64,000 nucleotides of DNA. Source: an uncultured Clostridia bacterium (GTDB lineage Bacteria; Bacillota; Clostridia; UBA1381). A model generated the notes under the pieces. It saw only the letters and a program-made list of their open reading frames with translations, did not search any database and was not told where the DNA came from. The translations under genes were made by a program, and so were the position numbers. Below are positions 60,102 to 64,000 of this stretch, piece by piece (position 1 is the stretch's first letter; every line of letters begins with the position of its first letter). The stretch covers positions 1-64,000 of the forward strand of contig CAJUEZ010000005.1 of assembly GCA_910585485.1 (NCBI GenBank). The letters are read 5' to 3'.

Positions 60102-60580
60102 TACAGTTCAATCTCCAATTTTCTGCCCGTCATTTCATATTGACGATACTTCACACCGACCATATCGAACATCTTTTTTGAAGCGGTATTATTATCCGCA
60201 CCGCAGTATTTGTCGGACATATAAACTACCTCGCGAATGCCCGACTGAATAATCGCCTTTGCGCACTCGTTGCACGGAAACAGCGTAACGTAAAGCTTCG
60301 CGCCGTCAAGCGAGCCCGAACTGCGGTTTAAAATCGCGTTTAATTCCGCATGACACACATACATGTATTTCGTGTCAACGGGGTTTCCCTCGCGCTCCCA
60401 CGGCATAGCGTCGTCATCACAGCCTATCGGCATTCCGTTGTAGCCGAGCGATAAAATCTTGTTTTCATGGTTTACTATGCATGCGCCGACCTGCGTGTTG
60501 CTATCCTTCGACCTCTGCGCCGATAAAAGCGCTATACCCATGAAATACTCGTCCCATGATATGTAGTCAGTTCTTTTCAT
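60101..60580 (-). CDS. dCMP deaminase / ComEB-like cytidine deaminase
   Basis: A 159-aa zinc deaminase with HAELNAIL (His and catalytic Glu) and PCNECAKAI (two Cys ligands), plus an extra N-terminal segment CIVNHENKILSLGYNGMPIG typical of dCMP deaminases. It yields dUMP for thymidylate synthesis. The stop overlaps the methyltransferase start by one base. Confidence 0.9.
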   Translation of the reverse strand: MKRTDYISWDEYFMGIALLSAQRSKDSNTQVGACIVNHENKILSLGYNGMPIGCDDDAMPWEREGNPVDTKYMYVCHAELNAILNRSSGSLDGAKLYVTLFPCNECAKAIIQSGIREVVYMSDKYCGADNNTASKKMFDMVGVKYRQYEMTGRKLEIEL

Positions 60581-60590
60581 AATATTTCCC

Positions 60591-60619
60591 TTTACAAATT
60601 ATTTTTTATATGCTATAAT
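60591..60619 (+). promoter_or_regulatory. promoter of the long-hairpin RNA
   Basis: TTTACA (60591-60596), 17 bases, TATAAT (60614-60619), pointing away from both flanking leftward genes. Confidence 0.7.
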
Positions 60620-60625
60620 GTTCTT

Positions 60626-60804
60626 GCGACGTTAATCAAATAAAATTTAGGATTATACTAAGTTTTTTTGTGTTTTGAGAAAAATGCATGTTTTTTAATA
60701 GCTTGGTATAATCTTTATCAAAATATTTAATTGGCGTCGCAACCGATAAGAACATGTGTTTTTTATGCGTTGTCCTTATCGGATGGCGCATTTTTTAATG
60801 CGCC
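60626..60804 (+). ncRNA. long-hairpin RNA, 6S-RNA-like candidate
   Basis: The predicted 5' end GCGACG (60626) pairs with CGTCGC (60735-60740). A further 12-bp helix, GATTATACTAAG (60651-60662) with CTTGGTATAATC (60702-60713), lies inside, separated by an internal loop. Paired ends, a central bubble and a terminal loop are the shape of 6S RNA. Downstream, CCGATAAG / CTTATCGG and GGCGCAT / ATGCGCC hairpins with T-runs could terminate it. No frame with a ribosome site is present. The identity as 6S is a guess; a structured transcript is well supported. Confidence 0.5.
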
Positions 60805-60831
60805 TAACTCATATATACGTTATTCTATGGG

Positions 60832-60854
60832 AGACCGCCTTTAGGCGGTCTTTC
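60832..60854. terminator. hairpin downstream of purD
   Basis: AGACCGCC-TTTA-GGCGGTCT, a strong stem eight bases beyond the purD stop. The T-run is short on both strands. Confidence 0.7.
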
Positions 60855-60861
60855 ATATATT

Positions 60862-62118
60862 TTAATACTTCTTCACTCCGATATCGCTTCTGTGGAACTC
60901 GCCCTCAAACGAGATTTTGCTGACACCTGCGTATGCGTTTTTAATCGCCTCGTCCAAATCCTTTCCGACTGCCGTAACGCCCAAAACACGTCCGCCGTTA
61001 GTTACGATTTTTCCGTCCTTAACCGCAGTACCTGCGTGGAACACTGTTAAATCACCCACATTGTCAAGTCCAGTAATCTCAAATCCCTTTTTATATGAAA
61101 CAGGATAACCGCCCGACGCCATAACAACACAAACCGCCGCGTTATCCTCCCATTCGATATTAATTTCGTCAAGACGCTCGTCAATAACCGCCTCCATGAT
61201 TTCAACAAGGTCAGTCTTTAATCTCGGCAGAACAACCTGTGTTTCGGGGTCACCAAAACGGCAGTTGTATTCGATTACCTTAACGCCATTTGGGGTCATC
61301 ATAAGTCCGAAATAGAGCACACCCTTAAACGGTCTGCCCTCACTCTGCATCGCCTTAATCGTAGGCAGGAATATGTTTTCCATGCACTCCTTCGCCTTTG
61401 CGTCGTCGTAAAGACGGCTCGGTGAGAATGTACCCATACCGCCCGTGTTAAGTCCCTCGTCGTTGTCATATGCTCTCTTGTGGTCCTGCGCGCTAACCAT
61501 CGGCTTGACGGTTTTTCCGTCCGTAAACGCAAGCACACTGACCTCGGGACCTGTCAGAAACTCCTCTATAACAACGCGCGCACCGCTCTTGCCGAACTTG
61601 CCTCCGTCAATCATGTCATGGATTGCTTCTTCTGCTTCCTTTAAATTCTGCGCTATTATAACGCCCTTACCAAGAGCCAAACCGTCAGCCTTTATGACTG
61701 TCGGGAATGTTCCTTTTTTAACATACTCAATCGCCGAAGTGCTGTCGGTAAACACCTCATAGCCTGCGGTCGGGATATTGTATTTTTTCATCAATTCCTT
61801 TGAAAAAGCCTTGCTTCCCTCGATTATTGCGGCGTTTGCGCGCGGTCCGAACGCGCGTATGCCTGCCGTCTCCATTGCGTCTACCATGCCGTCCACCAAT
61901 GGGTCGTCGGGCGCAACCATTACGAGGTCAATTGCGTTGTCCTTCGCGAACGCAACCATTTTTTCCTTGTCCATCACATTGATGTCCACGCACTCCGCTA
62001 AGTCGGCGATACCGCCGTTTCCCGGCGCGCAGTAGATTTTTTCAACCTTCGGCGACTGCGCGATTTTCCATACAATAGCATGCTCGCGTCCGCCGCTGCC
62101 TATTACTAAAATTTTCAT
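60862..62118 (-). CDS. purD: phosphoribosylamine-glycine ligase
   Basis: A 418-aa ATP-grasp enzyme: ILVIGSGGREHAIVWKIAQS, CAPGNGGIAD, IKADGLALGKGVIIA, VIEEFLTGPEVSVLAFTDG and LNTGGMGTFSP, VIEYNCRFGDPETQVVLPRL. The length is typical. It forms GAR in purine synthesis; the AICAR transformylase lies two genes upstream. Confidence 0.97.
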   Translation of the reverse strand: MKILVIGSGGREHAIVWKIAQSPKVEKIYCAPGNGGIADLAECVDINVMDKEKMVAFAKDNAIDLVMVAPDDPLVDGMVDAMETAGIRAFGPRANAAIIEGSKAFSKELMKKYNIPTAGYEVFTDSTSAIEYVKKGTFPTVIKADGLALGKGVIIAQNLKEAEEAIHDMIDGGKFGKSGARVVIEEFLTGPEVSVLAFTDGKTVKPMVSAQDHKRAYDNDEGLNTGGMGTFSPSRLYDDAKAKECMENIFLPTIKAMQSEGRPFKGVLYFGLMMTPNGVKVIEYNCRFGDPETQVVLPRLKTDLVEIMEAVIDERLDEINIEWEDNAAVCVVMASGGYPVSYKKGFEITGLDNVGDLTVFHAGTAVKDGKIVTNGGRVLGVTAVGKDLDEAIKNAYAGVSKISFEGEFHRSDIGVKKY

Positions 62119-62151
62119 AATTCTGACCTCCTAATGACTTATATATTTTAT

Positions 62152-62667
62152 TTACTTCTCCACACAATACACCAAATGCGGCATATCAATTCCGTAATAA
62201 TGCTTTACAAATGTTTTCACAACCGTCATGCCGTTACGCCCGGCAACTCTCTGCGACGCGTAATTATTATCGCGGATAATCGAATACATCTTATCTAAGC
62301 CTAGCGAGTTAAACGCGTAATTTTTACAGCCGATTGCCGCTTCTGCAGCATAGCCGTTGTGCCAGTGCTTACGTTTAAACAGATACCCAATTTCGGGAAC
62401 GTTTTCACCGCCAATGTCTTGCCATGTGATACCGCACTGACCGACAAATTCACCGCTTGACTTTAAAATCACCGCCCATAAGCCGAAGCCGTCGTTTTTG
62501 TAGCGGTCAAGCTGCTTATTAAGCCAATCCTGCGCCTCCTCGTCCGAGAACTCGTGCTCATAGGCGTACATCGTTTTCCTGTCCTGCAAAATCTCGCATA
62601 TATCCGCAAAGTCACTCTGCTTCATTTCACGCAAAATAAGACGCTCTGTTTTTAATATTTCTTTCAT
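62152..62667 (-). CDS. GNAT-family N-acetyltransferase (RimJ-like)
   Basis: A 171-aa protein starting LKTERLILREMKQSDFADIC and containing QCGITWQDIGGENVPEIGYL, HNGYAAEAAIGCKNYAF and NNYASQRVAGRNGM, the acetyl-CoA site of the RimJ/RimL type. The substrate is unknown. It interrupts two purine genes and is probably co-transcribed with them. Confidence 0.85.
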   Translation of the reverse strand: MKEILKTERLILREMKQSDFADICEILQDRKTMYAYEHEFSDEEAQDWLNKQLDRYKNDGFGLWAVILKSSGEFVGQCGITWQDIGGENVPEIGYLFKRKHWHNGYAAEAAIGCKNYAFNSLGLDKMYSIIRDNNYASQRVAGRNGMTVVKTFVKHYYGIDMPHLVYCVEK

Positions 62668-62710
62668 ATGACTATCCTCTAAAATAAAATTTCAGAATTG
62701 GGCGCAGTTT

Positions 62711-62750
62711 GCTTGAAATGGCAAGCGGTGCCGTACGCAGGTACTGCCCC
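62711..62750. repeat. GC-rich double hairpin between GNAT and AICAR transformylase genes
   Basis: GCTTG-AAATGG-CAAGC (62711-62726) is followed at once by GGTGCCGTAC-GCAG-GTACTGCCCC, a stem with two mismatches. It stands out from the A/T-rich surroundings. No U-run follows on either strand. It may be an mRNA processing or stability element; no known riboswitch was recognised. Confidence 0.4.
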
Positions 62751-62792
62751 GAGCCTTTGAAAGTGAAATGTGCCAATTATGGAATTTTAAGA

Positions 62793-63965
62793 TTAATGGT
62801 GGAACAGGCGTATACCTGTAAATGCCATTGCCATATTATACTTATTGCACGTTTCAATTACGTTATCGTCCCTTATCGAACCTCCCGGCTGAGCGATAAC
62901 CGTAACACCCGACTTTTTCGCTCTTTCGATATTATCTCCGAACGGGAAGAACGCGTCCGAACCGAGCGCAACATCTGTATTCTTCTGAAGCCATGCTCTC
63001 TGCTCCTCTTTAGTGAACACCGCAGGCTTCACCTTAAACGTCTTTTCCCAAACGCCGTCCGCCAAAACGTCCATATACTCGTCGCTGATATACACGTCAA
63101 TCGCGTTATCCCTGTCCGCGCGCTTTATGCCGTCCACAAACTGCAATGAGAGAACCTGCGGAGCTTGACGCAGCCACCAAATGTCAGCCTTGTTTCCTGC
63201 CAGACGCGTGCAGTGTATTCTCGACTGCTGTCCGGCGCCGATACCGATAGCCTGTCCGTCCTTTACATAACAAACAGAATTTGACTGAGTGTATTTTAGT
63301 GTGATAAGAGCAATTTTCAAGTCACGCTTTGCCGTGTCGGATAAAACTTTATTATCTGTAACAACATTAGAAAGAAGCTCGTCATTGATGTCAAGCTCGT
63401 TTCTGCCCTGCTCAAACGTCACGCCGAAAACCTGCTTGCGCTCAATTTCGGCAGGAGTGTAATTTTCGTCAATCTTTATAATATTATAGTTGCCGTTTTT
63501 CTTCGCCTTTAAGATTTCAAGAGCCTCGTCGCTGTACGCAGGCGCGATTACGCCGTCGGAAACCTCTTTTTTGATTAAAAGCGCGGTTGCCTTGTCGCAC
63601 TCGTCCGATAGCGCGATAAAATCGCCGAACGAGGACATTCTGTCCGCTCCCCTTGCGCGCGCGTAGGCGTTGGCAAGCGGTGTGAGTTCCGCATCGTCGA
63701 CAAAGTAAATTTTCTTTAGCGTGTCCGATAGAGGCAGACCAACCGCCGCGCCTGCAGGTGAAACGTGCTTAAACGACGTTGCCGCAGGAAGTCCTGTCGC
63801 TTTCTTGAGTTCCTTTACAAGCTGCCAGCCGTTAAGCGCGTCCAAAAGGTTTATGTACCCCGGCTTTCCGCAAAGTACCTCAAACGGCAAATCACCGCTC
63901 TCCATAAATACTCTCGACGGCTTCTGGTTCGGATTACAGCCGTACTTTAATTGCATTTCGTTCAT
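62793..63965 (-). CDS. stand-alone AICAR transformylase (PurH transformylase domain)
   Basis: A 390-aa protein equal to the AICAR formyltransferase half of PurH: LKYGCNPNQKPSRVF, LPAATSFKHVSPAGAAVGLP (catalytic KHVSPAG), YARARGADRMSSFGDFIALS, GAGQQSRIHCTRLAG and SDAFFPFGDNIERAKKSGVT. The IMP cyclohydrolase domain that normally precedes it is absent, so another enzyme must close the ring. Stand-alone forms of this kind occur in some Clostridia. The gene is complete; its promoter lies at or beyond the window end. Confidence 0.9.
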   Translation of the reverse strand: MNEMQLKYGCNPNQKPSRVFMESGDLPFEVLCGKPGYINLLDALNGWQLVKELKKATGLPAATSFKHVSPAGAAVGLPLSDTLKKIYFVDDAELTPLANAYARARGADRMSSFGDFIALSDECDKATALLIKKEVSDGVIAPAYSDEALEILKAKKNGNYNIIKIDENYTPAEIERKQVFGVTFEQGRNELDINDELLSNVVTDNKVLSDTAKRDLKIALITLKYTQSNSVCYVKDGQAIGIGAGQQSRIHCTRLAGNKADIWWLRQAPQVLSLQFVDGIKRADRDNAIDVYISDEYMDVLADGVWEKTFKVKPAVFTKEEQRAWLQKNTDVALGSDAFFPFGDNIERAKKSGVTVIAQPGGSIRDDNVIETCNKYNMAMAFTGIRLFHH

Positions 63966-64000
63966 TTTTATCGTCCCTTTCTTATCATTATACTTGCTTT

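Noticed and set aside
62711..62750. A ZTP or tetrahydrofolate riboswitch in the purine cluster
   Set aside because: The hairpins lack the conserved bases of either aptamer and lie after the AICAR transformylase gene, not before it.

Overview
The window joins two kinds of DNA. Positions 1 to about 24,294 are the right-hand part of an integrated phage or phage-like element. Positions 24,295 to 64,000 are a low-GC Firmicutes (Clostridia) chromosome. The chromosomal part carries a rhamnogalacturonan lyase and an M16 peptidase, both with SLH surface-anchoring domains, a GH53 galactanase and a sugar ABC transporter. That suggests a pectin-degrading gut clostridium. Monoglobus-like bacteria come to mind, but this is inference and no phylogenetic marker was tested.

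Element (1-24,294). A lysogeny switch lies at 22.8-23.2 kb: an 80-aa XRE repressor (+) faces a very long early operon (-). Each of the two divergent promoters has a near-identical sequence filling its 17-bp spacer. The early operon runs leftward through small early proteins, a Rha-type regulator, a second HTH control point, an excisionase-like protein, and a recombination/modification block. That block holds the two halves of an SbcC/Rad50-like ATPase as separate genes, an SbcD-like nuclease, a C5 methyltransferase spread over three reading frames, an N6-adenine methyltransferase with a 12-G tract, and a degenerate HNH-AP2 protein. Next come a RecU-like resolvase, an SF2 helicase, a primase-MCM fusion, a family A DNA polymerase, a membrane-anchored glucosaminidase, small unknown genes and a Lar-like protein. 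No integrase, capsid or terminase gene is seen; they must lie to the left or be absent. AT-rich inverted repeats of about 110 bp bound the 23.7-kb block. Between the right repeat and the attachment site is a candidate Fst-like type I toxin-antitoxin locus. The element ends at a 45-nt 3' fragment of a tRNA-Pro(GGG) gene, so the integration target was that tRNA.

Chromosome, 24.4-44.6 kb: an ABC exporter; a PL11 rhamnogalacturonan lyase with SLH repeats; two sigma/anti-sigma-like pairs; a DUF4445 (RACo-like) protein; an M16C-like peptidase with SLH repeats; and a galactan locus (solute-binding lipoprotein, two permeases, GH53 galactanase).

Chromosome, 44.8-64 kb: a collinear housekeeping run (DUF362 ferredoxin, trmL, DegV, phosphoglycerate mutase, metG, DeoR-type regulator); the ilvB-ilvN-ilvC operon on the opposite strand with an operator-like palindrome in its promoter; DUF624 and mnmG; a small ribbon-helix-helix protein; NUDIX; a methyltransferase gene broken by one frameshift; dCMP deaminase; a long-hairpin RNA candidate; purD; a GNAT acetyltransferase; and a stand-alone AICAR transformylase.

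Strongest leads: the homopolymeric G tracts confined to the two methyltransferase genes (possible phase variation), the SbcC-like ATPase split at its zinc hook with the methyltransferases between the halves, the primase-MCM replicase, the long inverted repeats, and the toxin-antitoxin locus beside the tRNA attachment site.
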